From Utricularia gibba (taxonomy: Eukaryota > Streptophyta > Magnoliopsida > Lamiales > Lentibulariaceae), in NCBI GenBank assembly GCA_002189035.1, contig NEEC01000252.1:1-29006 (forward strand): DNA of 29,006 bases. Direction: 5' to 3'. Shown here in pieces: positions 1 to 9,491 of this stretch. Below the pieces are notes generated by a model. It saw only the letters and a program-made list of their open reading frames with translations. It searched no databases and was not told where the DNA came from. The position numbers were made by a program, and so were the translations under genes. The first letter of the stretch is position 1. Each line of letters opens with the position of its first letter.

Positions 1-1
1 T

Positions 2-1863
2 GCAGATGCCAAAATGTGGAAGCTGGCGCTTAAAATTAAAGAAGACATGGAGATGCACGGAGTCATTCCCAATGCCATCACATGGTCTTCATTGATCACT
101 GCTTGTGCAAATGCAGGTCTCGTTGAACAGGCCATTAAATTATTTGATGAAATGCTCCTAGCTGGTGTGAGGCCAAATTCTCGATGCTTCAATGTCATTC
201 TCCATGCGTTCGTTGAAACTTGCCAATTTGATCGTGCCTTCGGACCTTTAAATGCTGGAAGGATTTTGGGTTCCGAGTGAGAATTGGTGATGATGTGTGG
301 AAAAAACCAGCAAATTAATGAAATATGATCTGATGGAAGTATCAATGTGTCACCCCTCATCCTCAACAGTTAATGTTCCTTCCAACCGACTACTACAACA
401 TACAACATTCTGATGCAAGCCTGTGGTGCTGACTATCACCGTGCTAAAGAGTTGATGGAGGAAATGAAGAACGTTGGCCTTTGTCCTGACCGTATAAGCT
501 GGTCAATATTAATGAATATTTGTGGGACTTGGGAAATGTTGCTGGCACCATACAGGTAAATTTTTTCTTTGTTGAAGAAAAAAGTGTCGTTGATGTAGAA
601 GCATTGCTATATGGGATTCTATGTATCCAAGAAAAGTATCTCACTCTTGCAGATCCTGAGATCCATGCGTGAAGATGGTGTGGAACCTGATGTCATCGCA
701 TACACAACGGCTATCAAGGTGCGAATGCTTGTTCTTGAATTAGTATCCCAGTTATAAAGGCGGGAGTGGTTTTGTTGGCGTACATTTGAATACAAGGTCA
801 TTTCTGGTGATCTGAAGGATTAAATTATGAATCTGCAGATTTGCGTGAAACACAAGAACCCAAAACTTGCGTTTATGCTTTTCGGAGAGATGAAAAAATA
901 TCACATAAAACCAAATGTGGTAAGATTTTATGCCTATTTTTCTATCCATGTCGGCATCATCAATGTGTAAGCTGCCGATGCTTAAATTTCAGGTTACTTA
1001 TAGAACAATGCTCAGAGCTCGTAGTAGATATGGCTCCCTAGATGAAGTACAGCAATGCCTTGTTGTGTATCAAGATATGAGAAAAGCAGGGTGGGTATGC
1101 ATGCTACCAAGTGTCTCTTTACTGCATGATGAGATGAAACCACAGCATGTGGATGAGTGATAAATGGGTCGTTTTTTCACCATCCTTCTGAAGGTACAAG
1201 CCTAATGACTACTACCTCAAACAACTGATCGAAGAGTGGTGTGAAGGCGTGATAGAAAATGAAACTTCAAAGAACGGCCAAGTTCAGCGTAGCAGAGCAG
1301 AGTCTGGTTCTCGAAGTGTGCTACTTGAGAAGGTCGCCGAGCACCTGAAGGATAGAAATGCCGAGAACATCTGCATTGACCTCCGAGGTGTCACCAAGGT
1401 ACATAGTCTAGAGTAATTGTTGGAAGCAGGTTATTTTCCTGAAGAAGCAGCCCTAATGATAGTGTTGAGTCAACAGGTGGAAGCACGAATTGTTGTCCTT
1501 GCAGTTCTGAGGAAGATCAAAGAGAAGTATAGTAGGGGTTCCTTGATAAAAGAGGACGTCCTTATCATACTTGGGCAGCATCAGGATGGTTTCAGGGATG
1601 AAGGATCTAAAGACGAAGATGGAGTCAGGGAAGCGGTGACTTCACTGTTACGGCACCATCTGGGGCTTGAGGTTTTTGCGGCAGGAAAGGAAGCCAACTT
1701 GGAGAAAGAAGGCCCGAAGTCGGAAAAACGCAGCAGCAGACAGAATGAATCCCCAAAATCATCGAAAGCTTTTTCCAGAAGGCCTGCGGTGCTTCAAAGA
1801 CTGATGGTCACCAAACACTCCTTGAATCGATGGCTGCAAAGAAAGAGCGTCCCACGCCATTAG
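2..1863 (+). CDS. PPR-SMR protein, 3' part, upstream exon disrupted (At5g02830-like)
   Basis: This is the C-terminal part of a pentatricopeptide-repeat protein with a C-terminal SMR-like region; the 5' end lies outside the window. PPR proteins bind organellar RNA, and by family knowledge PPR-SMR proteins act mainly in plastids or mitochondria. Segments I can place: 2-555 (an exon or exons with broken frame), 653-718, 839-919, 993-1090, 1194-1398 and 1477-1863. All introns from 556 onward are GT-AG and phases agree. Visible PPR motifs include GVIPNAITWSSLITACANAG, YNILMQACGADYHRAKELM and GVEPDVIAYTTAIK. The SMR-like part begins IDLRGVTK and continues EARIVVLAVLRKIKE. The stop is TAG at 1861-1863. 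Exons from 653 on are clean. The segment 240-535 carries two stops and several frame changes (see findings), so the locus may be a pseudogene or may contain sequence errors. The closest remembered homologue is Arabidopsis At5g02830. Confidence 0.8.
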
Positions 1864-2113
1864 CGAGCATTCGCCTGCAATCTCGATTGGCGAACAGGAT
1901 GATGATACGAACATTTTATGTCGTGTCTAATCTTCAAGCTTCTTTGCTTCACACAGCCTCCACATTCCAAAGTGTCAAGACAGTGTATTAAAACACCTAA
2001 GGTTCAGCCCACCTCATACTCATCATCTTCATATCAAGATCTTGAAATCTAAGTCTGGGAAACAGAGCAGCAGCAGGTAGTAGTTCACGCAAATCTAAGC
2101 CATCCAGATGGTT
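1864..2113. other. Convergent intergenic/3'UTR space
   Basis: This is the short tail-to-tail gap between the plus-strand PPR-SMR stop and the minus-strand RS2Z stop. It must hold both 3' UTRs. I see no other gene in it. Confidence 0.6.
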
Positions 2114-4067
2114 TCAGGGAGACTCGCTGCCTCGCGGGGAAGCTCCATTTTCACCGCCATCAACCGAGGCCCTGTTATGCCCAGGACTAGGACTCGGACT
2201 GGGGCTGCCACGGCGGCCATTCGCGGCGTAAGGGCTCTCGTTATACCTCCGACCTGCGGGGCTGCGGCTGGTCTCCTTGGGGCTCTCACCATAACCATCT
2301 TGCTCTTCCGTCTCCATTTTACCTCTCACGGGAGGCGAAGCACTTCTCTCCAACACAACATCTCTATCGGGCGTCACACTGCGCTTCCTCGAGTCGTAGG
2401 GAGAAGATCCACGCCTTTTTGGACCAGGGCTACGATCAACAGGGCTTCTTGATCTCCTGTCCTTGTAATCAGAATCACGCCCTCCTCTCACAGGTGAACG
2501 ACTAGATGAGAGAAAACGCTGTTACCCTCAGCCTTCAGACACAACCCCCCCAACATGCACCACACAAGGAAAAAGAACAGGGTACCTATAGCTTCGGCTA
2601 CGGCTGAAACTGCGGCTTCGGCTGCGGCCCCGGCGAGGAGATCGAGATCTCGCGGGTGAACGCGAATAGCTCTGACCACGTCCACTGGAGCACCATTCAA
2701 CCGAACAACAATTAGCATCAACAAATGCAAAAACTGCAGAGGTGTCCGGTGAAATTGCAGCAGACAGCCTACAAACCTCAGTTTCTTTGGACTATTCTGG
2801 CAGTTTCTTTCGACGTGACCCCTTTCCCCGCAGCGATAGCACTTATTTTTCCAGTCACCAGCCTTGCAGTCTCGAGCCCAATGACCGTCAATGCCACAAT
2901 TGAAGCAACGTCCTGAGCCTGGAGCAGGACCTCTTCCAACATATTCCTTAACTCCTCCAGGCCCTCGTGGCACCTGAGTGTAAGAAGCAAATCCCGAAAA
3001 TGCCACCAGGAAGAAGAATAACGGGGAATGAAACCAGCCATGCAGAAAGAAAGAAATGCAGCAAGCGGAAAACAAAAACGCTCACTCCTCTAGCAAACTC
3101 CACAGTAATACGACGGCCATCAACATCTCTCCCATCCAGGTTGTATCTAGCATCATCAGCATCTCTTGGATCACTGAATTCCTGCATGATTACGGAAATG
3201 CAAAACACACGAGAACCTCGATATTTTACAGATCCAGAATGCAACCATACCATGAAAGCATTTAATAAGGCATTCACGATCAAGCGATGAGATAGGGTGG
3301 TGAAACATACAACAAAAGCGTAGTCTCGCTTCATGTCCACGTCTCGCACTCTGCGCAAATGGTTTCCAGAAAAGTAAGGCATCATAACTACTTACGTACT
3401 TCATTGGATCATACTTGGTCCTCAAGACGAACTAAACACCAGTTTGATTGTTCCAAATTCCATATAAACACGCAAAGATAACATAGAAAATCGCCAAAGA
3501 CTTCTAACAATCGGCAAAGAACCACCAAGTCCACCCTCCCACCATTGACAATCAGGTCAGGGAATCTCCACCCTCCCACCATTGACCACCAAGTCAGGCA
3601 AAGGCTCAGAACCTTCAACAGAATCATAAAGTCAAAACAAAAGAGCCCAGGAGATTTTTGGCCTTGTTCTTTGGTTAGTTTCAAAAGCTTAGTTGCGGAT
3701 TATTTTTCTAGAAGTTGGGGTAAACAATACAAAACAAAACTAATAGTATAAAAATTAAAACTTGCGCCGTTTATTGGCTTTCTCAAAAAGCATCGTAAGA
3801 TGCAAGCGAAATCCACGCTTGGAGAATGGCTAGCTCTTACTCACATTTGGGATACAAAAATAAATTACAAGTGCTACGGGAAGCAGTCAGCAGCTTCATG
3901 ACTCTCTACTTATCTGAGCAATACGGAAATTCAAGAATAAACAAACTTGTGGAGTACCTGCCATATCTACTGAAAACGTGCTCCAGATCTCGCGAGCGAG
4001 TCCTTGAGGACAAGTGGCCGACATAGAGACGGGTAGTACTTCCATACCTATCTTCGTAGCGAGGCAT
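2114..4067 (-). CDS. RS2Z32/33: RS2Z-type serine/arginine-rich splicing factor (RRM, two zinc knuckles, RS/SP tail)
   Basis: This encodes a plant-specific SR protein that acts in nuclear pre-mRNA splicing. CDS exons on the minus strand: 4067-3958, 3350-3311, 3181-3086, 2973-2777, 2684-2586, 2501-2114. All introns are GT-AG; the total is 930 nt, or 309 aa. It starts [13 protein letters not shown]2 is TRLYVGHL (about residues 12-19) and RNP1 is RDYAFVEF, spanning the exon 2/3 junction (about residues 45-52). Two CX2CX4HX4C knuckles follow: [14 protein letters not shown] (about 105-118) and [14 protein letters not shown] (about 127-140). Then comes an RS region ([19 protein letters not shown]) and an SP-rich acidic tail ending in SPRGSESP. 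The order RRM, two knuckles, RS is diagnostic of RS2Z. Length and structure fit the family and the frame is intact throughout. RS32 and RS33 paralogues cannot be told apart here. The long first intron (607 nt) is typical of the autoregulated intron in this family (family knowledge). Confidence 0.95.
3351..3957 (-). other. Long first intron of RS2Z, with a tandem duplication
   Basis: This 607-nt intron splits the RRM between codons for YGR and [10 protein letters not shown]. It holds a 20-bp perfect direct repeat (3530-3549 and 3567-3586, period 37) next to a second, looser repeat around 3490-3526. Plant RS2Z genes are known to make alternative transcripts from a long intron within the RRM. 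Which alternative sites are used here cannot be read from sequence alone. Confidence 0.6.
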
Positions 4068-4384
4068 TCTTTTTCTGTCAATTTAAGATTTAGGAGGAAG
4101 AAGAATGAAATAAAAAGCAAAATGAGAATCAGGCAATTCTATCCCCAAACTCTGGCAGGAAAGAGCTAAACTAAGGAAATCGTGAAAACAAGAAACGCGC
4201 ATCACCACTTAAGAAGAATAAAAGAGATATGCGAACTACAGCCACACAAAAAAAGGAAACTTCAAATACACAAGTAATTTAGAGAAAGGCTAGAACAATA
4301 TAACAGTCGCGGCTCGCGAGAGTTCAAAAGCAACCGAAGCACGAAAACGCGTACCTTCAGGGGCGAATTCTCGATCTCGAGCAG

Positions 4385-4555
4385 AACCCTAATTTTTTTT
4401 TTCTACAAACAAAACAACTAGCGGAGGGAGAGCCAGACCTCCAGGACTTGAATGAGGTGCCTGCCTATTCGACGGCGAAATGATTGATAGATATATAACG
4501 CAACTATGAGCGAAGACTGGGCTGGGCCAACTAATCCGACCCAAGCACAGGCCCA
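4385..4555 (-). promoter_or_regulatory. RS2Z promoter: telo-box and three site II elements
   Basis: Upstream of the RS2Z start there is an AACCCTAA telo-box (4385-4392) and three TGGGCY/RGCCCA site II elements (4518-4523, 4523-4528, 4550-4555). Telo-box plus site II is the known arrangement in plant genes for translation and RNA processing active in dividing cells. The motifs are seen directly; the role is inferred. Confidence 0.55.
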
Positions 4556-4560
4556 ACAGA

Positions 4561-5820
4561 CCTAACGGTATTCATTTTTGAACATATTGATATTCTATTA
4601 GTAGTATACCTTACTTTTAAAATTTATTTACAAATTAACTTTATATTACATCGGACATTGTTAATGAACATATTATAATATATTTTTAAATAAATATAAT
4701 ATTTAATTTCAATAAAAATAACTTATGATTATATTCATTCTTAAATTTCAAAAAATATATGTTTTAATTTTATTTTTAAAAAAAATTGATTATTTTTAGT
4801 ATATATTACAAAAAATATTATTTATGATGTTTTATAACATTATGAATAAATTATACATGTTATTTATGGAATTACAATGCTTTTTATAAAATGTTTATAT
4901 CCATTTTAAATATATAAAATGAAATATAAAAATCATATCGATTGATTAGCATTTAATGAAAAAATTTAAATCTTAATTGATTGGTTTTATTTTTTATGTG
5001 AATATTTATTTTAGTAAAATTGCTTAATTTTATTATAAAAAAACAAGAAAGCTTACCTCAATTGGTTAAGCATTTATTTAGATCTCAAATTTTAGTATCA
5101 ACATATATTTTTCATATATATATAATTATTATTTTGAATTATGTGTGGTTATTTATTTAGTTTTTATTAATGATAGGGGTGTCTTGGAAATTTAAATGGG
5201 ATATACATTTAGGTAAAAGTCTGTCTCAATGAACAAGAACAATATCAAATTAAAAATGAATATACTTATTTAAACATATTTGGTGTGTGTGATGTAAAAA
5301 TGAGATTTACATACATATTATTTGGATAGGAAAGATCAATCACAAATAATAGAGTTTTACTCAATGCTCTTATAAGGAATAATGGATTTCATATTATTTG
5401 AGATATATTCTTGTTTATTGTTGTTGTATGAAGTGTTTCAATTTATCAAAATCAAAATAGCTTCACTTATTTTTCAATTAGATTGTCAAATTGTTTCAGT
5501 AAGCTATTATCTATGTAATAATAGTTATATGAATTATGAAGTATTCATTATATCCTATTATGAAGTTCGATAGCAATTGAAATAATTTACCAATTAATTT
5601 AAAAATCTTAATAATGTTGCAAATTATTAAACAAATGGTATTCTTTAAAAATAAAAATACAGTAAATAAATATGAATGTTTTTAATTTAATTATTTTTAA
5701 TACAAAATTTTTTAATTTAAATATGGAAAATGTAAATTTCACAAAAGTGTTTCCTAAAATCTGCGCCCCGTGCAAATTATGTATTGTCTTTACCAAGGAA
5801 ACGTCAACTTCAAAATCTAA
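4561..5820. other. AT-rich intergenic spacer, no gene seen
   Basis: This is about 1.26 kb of very AT-rich DNA with an abrupt left edge next to the RS2Z promoter. No conserved reading frame, RNA gene or TE protein domain is visible. Short frames at 5382-5573 and 5608-5796 look like chance AT-rich ORFs. A weak tRNA A-box-like match lies at 5054-5065. Confidence 0.6.
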
Positions 5821-5919
5821 GCATTGGTTAAACTATTAAGGAGCAATGGAGATGACGTTGCACACACCAAACAGGTGCTGAAGAAGGAGAGGGCGTCTAG
5901 AGTTCATTGTTCTTGGGAT

Positions 5920-8892
5920 TCACCGCGTCCCTCGGAAAACCCAACTCAACAACTGGAGAATCCTGGCAGCGAAGGAGGGTCGCACAGGACAAGAGGAATC
6001 CGCAGCAGAGCAAAGTAGATTGTAGTCGTGCTTCAAATGAGGGGCAGCTATCCTTTCCTGGCGGGGGCATTGGCATTTTTGTCAACCAGTGGAAACAAAG
6101 GGGGATAGAGGTTTGAGCAAGTTGTGTCCTACCTTGAAAACTTCAAAGGGACAAAAGTCTGAATCGCCACAACCCTGCACATGGACACACAATGGAGAGC
6201 ATTAGCTCTGGGGCATCCGAAATAGATGTATCAGGAAGCTCACCGCCAACGGGATTGGGCGTTCGTTGTGCAGCACTTGCACAAAATATTTGTTGGAGTT
6301 GTTTGCTGAACATCTGTACAATACCAGCATGCTATTTCCCGCAAATGGGACGATGGTACTTCCATGCCAAGCTCTCTTTTGCGGTGGCTGGGGAGGTATG
6401 TTTAATGGCTGTTCCCGCAGTAAAAGTTCGAACTCTGAAGCTCCACAAGAAAATATATCAGTGGACAGAAATGGCAAATCAGCAAAGAGGAAAACATAGG
6501 GAAGGTGTCAATCATGCTTACCAGGTTGATCAAGAAACAGTCCGATCAAACAGGAAAATGGGAGTAGTGTTTCTGCATGAGCGACCCTTATCCTTGCCTT
6601 CTCATGGTTCCTAGCTGCATTTCCATCTATCAATGTGGAAAACAAAAAGGTTGTGCAATGAAAAATCTCATTTCATGGGAGTAAAAGTCTAGGGAATGCC
6701 CAAAAATTCAACTGTCTAGGCAAATCAATGCGGTGGGAGCTAAACACAAGGAAAGCTGAGAAAAGGAAAAAAAAGATGGGAGGAACCGTGCCTTCACTAG
6801 CATTCACCGCTTGTTCCATTGAATGAATGACATCTTTAAGCAATGCAACGCCCATCCGATAATTTAAGGAATTACCATAACCCTTCAATATGAAGAGCTC
6901 AAGATCATCCGTCCACTCAAGCATCCTAACCTGCAAGTCTTACAATCAAGCCACGTTTTAAAGAAGAGTAGCATGCTAGTCTCCATTAGAGAATAAAAGC
7001 CACGAGTTAAATGGACGTCCATTTGGCAACAATACCGACCTGAATGTGTTATCATAAAGAGAAAGAAAATAAAACTACCTCATTAGGATTAAAAAGAGCA
7101 CAGGCTTGATCGGTTGTGTTCAGTAAAGAAGCTTCCTGGGATAGATGGAGCGAATAATTAAAGTTGGATACAGATAAGAATACAATGGAAAAAAATATGA
7201 GGCAACTTACCTGCTTACATAGATACCATAGGGACGATACATCATTTCCTGTGACATTCATGCCCCAACGAGAAAAAAATGCGTGGGCTATTTCATTTAG
7301 AACAGGTAGTTTCAGATTATTGACAGAAGGTTCCTGGCTCTTCCTGAATGTCTGAAAAGTCATCGCAAATCTTAGCTTCTTTACAAAAGTACACAGATTT
7401 CACAACTTGAAGGAAATATTTAATGACACGATTACCTGCTGCAATTAATATATTATGAAATGGGATACCTTGTAGTTTTGGCAGCAATCATGGAATCTCA
7501 GCATTATGTCACTGGCACGACTCTCACTGATAACTGCAAAAGCACGATGATGTTCTTGCCCAAGACTTCCTTTGCCTCTAAAGAGGCCCATGCCAAATGC
7601 TACAGCACTAGCTGATGCTCGAGGAACCTTATTACAACCATACCGTTGAAGGGAATTTGGATTAGAAAATGAAGGACAATTAAACGAAGGGGACAAGAAG
7701 CAACAGAAAAGGTTGATAAAATAGCTACTAGCAGCCTGGGTTTCCATGAAGAGGACTCCGGACAAAATTGGTGAATACATATATTATACTTATATAGTTT
7801 ATTCAGTAACTAAGGCTACAAAATTATGTATGCAAGAAAAGCTCTATGATCAAATCCAAACCTGGGTGGCTATAATTGGATAGGTATCAGGATGATACTC
7901 CTCTTCAAATAGTTCCGTAAATCTTTCTATGGTTCTAACACCTAGCTCAAACAGCTCACTTTCTCCTGCGCTAGTCAACTCTCCACCACGGTACATTCTG
8001 GTCCAAGGTGACTTCCATCCAAACAGCCAGCCGGGAATCAAATTTGAGTTTTTGTCCACATTTTCTAAAAGGACCTCCAGGCGGGTAGCTAAAGATTCCA
8101 ATTCTTTCAATTTCTTTTTGGTGGGAGCACGAGTGCCATGCCTTGCCTAAAACCAACCGATCAGGTTACCATAATGACAGGGACGCAGAAGCAGAATGGG
8201 CATAGCAAATAACTTGGTAAGCCATATCACTTTAAAAAGCCTTAGGTTTACATCAATAATAGAAATAAGGCAATAAAAACAAAACCTAGTATGGCATCTT
8301 GGATGGTCCAAAAAAGGGAAAAAAAACTCAACTGTAGATGCCAAAATAGCAGAATAAATGATTTATAACAATAGAAGCTCAATTAAAAAAAAAATGAAGT
8401 CATGATTACCAAAAGGTTTAAATGCATAGGTTTGCAATAACTAGGAATACTTGAAGGCACAAATTCCCTCCCTGGGATGCCTTTTGCGGCATCATATCTG
8501 CAAAGTGTTCAAGAATGTCATCATTATGGGGTTTTTTAACCAAAAACAAGAGTAGTCTTCACTGGGAACCTGCACTGATTTCTCTACGAAACATAATAGC
8601 GACAGTGTAGCACCCCAAAATCTAACAACTCAAGCATACTAAACCCACGGAATGAAAAGAGGTTCAAGGGACAGGAAACCTGGTCACGGTTGATAAGTGC
8701 AGGCGAACATCAAAAGAATCCTCGGCTCTGGCGAGAATTCCCATGGCACAAAAGTAGGAAGAGTAGGATGAACCTGCAGAACACTTTGTACAAGGAGTTA
8801 ACCAGGTAATTTTAGCACAATTTATGCAAATAATTCAAGAACAGAAGTTAAAAACGCAACACAGAAACACAATTTTGTAAAATACCTGCCAT
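5920..8892 (-). CDS. MINPP1-like: Multiple inositol polyphosphate phosphatase / histidine acid phosphatase (phytase family)
   Basis: This is a histidine acid phosphatase that hydrolyses inositol polyphosphates; plant members normally enter the secretory pathway. CDS exons on the minus strand: 8892-8886, 8773-8680, 8497-8410, 8146-7862, 7627-7469, 7351-7211, 7135-7079, 6930-6798, 6614-6522, 6440-6244, 6174-6133, 6057-5920. Phases agree and the total is 1434 nt, or 477 aa. The catalytic motif RHGTRAP is at about residues 65-71 and the proton-donor motif HAET at about 334-337. Other family blocks are DVRLHLSTVTRYD, PRASASAVAFGMGLF, LEWTDDLE, LKGYGNSLNYRMGV, YFVQVLHNERPI and CPFEVFK. The exon ending at 6798 uses donor A|GTGAAG; a GC donor four bases further on would also fit. 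The N-terminus is odd: only ATGGCAG is coding in exon 1, and a hydrophobic stretch in exon 2 lies in another frame (see findings). The C-terminus ends FRGTR, with no ER-retention signal. Confidence 0.88.
8680..8773 (-). other. MINPP exon 2 with an out-of-frame signal-peptide-like segment
   Basis: In the enzyme's frame this exon reads SSYSSYFCAMGILARAEDSF and then DVRLHLSTVT. In a neighbouring frame, 8772-8746 reads FILLFLLLC followed by HGNSRQSRGFF, which looks like a signal-peptide core. That frame hits TGA just after the TTTT run (AAAA at 8712-8715 on the plus strand). Removing one T from the run would join the hydrophobic stretch to FDVRLHLSTVT. Confidence 0.6.
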
Positions 8893-8960
8893 ATCAGCTG
8901 AAATAAGCTCAGGACTCTCGAGAGCGAGTCCTCCTTGGATATAATGGGTTACGCAGAAAC
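8860..8960 (-). repeat. Partial duplicate of RS2Z coding exon 1 and adjoining intron
   Basis: On the plus strand this segment resembles 3935-4036, the RS2Z first coding exon plus the start of its intron. TACCTGCCATATC is identical across the splice donor in both. Further on, TCTCGAGAGCGAGTCCT here matches TCTCGCGAGCGAGTCCT there at 16 of 17 bases, at nearly the same spacing. Orientation is the same. In RS2Z the end of the exon reads RYG in frame; here the aligned bases include an in-frame TGA for that frame. It now forms the splice donor and start codon region of the MINPP gene. Confidence 0.6.
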
Positions 8961-9491
8961 GGATAGGCTAGATCAAGAGAGACGTATGACTCCGGGAAGA
9001 GAACCGAAGGTTACAGAAGAAACCAACGGATTTAGCGTCAGAATGAAAGAAAATCTCAATCCGACAGCAGGCTTAATTTTTCCGTAAAAACAGAGAAGAC
9101 GGACACCTGGGCAGCTCCGGGGAAGACGCCAATTTTCATGGAAGTGCAATGGAGGGAGAAAAATTAGAATTGTCGCGCTGGAACTTGACGGGAGGGGGGA
9201 GCGCAGATGGCTGCTATGCAGTCTCAACACATGGGCCGCCCAACGGTGAGTGAATGACGGCCGACTGTTCTCTACATGGGAAAATTGGCCCAATAGGCCT
9301 GGAAAATGACAGGGTGCGTGGAAAGAAGATCACCAGGACGTGGATTCGACTCGCACTGCCGTCGACCCGCGGTGTCGAGACCTTGAGAGAGTGGACGAGG
9401 CGACCGTCAACAAGCGATCGTGTTTCCCTCCCTCCAAGAAAAACTCATTTACAAGCCAGCAGAAGATGAAGCGTTCATTCTCTATACCTAC
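8893..9491. promoter_or_regulatory. MINPP upstream region and TRM 3' flank
   Basis: This gap lies between two minus-strand genes. It should hold the MINPP 5'UTR/promoter and the 3'UTR of the TRM gene. GCCCA/TGGGC motifs occur at 9232-9237, 9238-9242 and 9287-9292. No TATA box stands out. The short frames here match nothing I recognise. Confidence 0.4.

Noticed and set aside
2108-2452. Plus-strand frame opposite the RS2Z last exon
   Set aside because: It is the antisense shadow of the RS/SP-rich coding exon.
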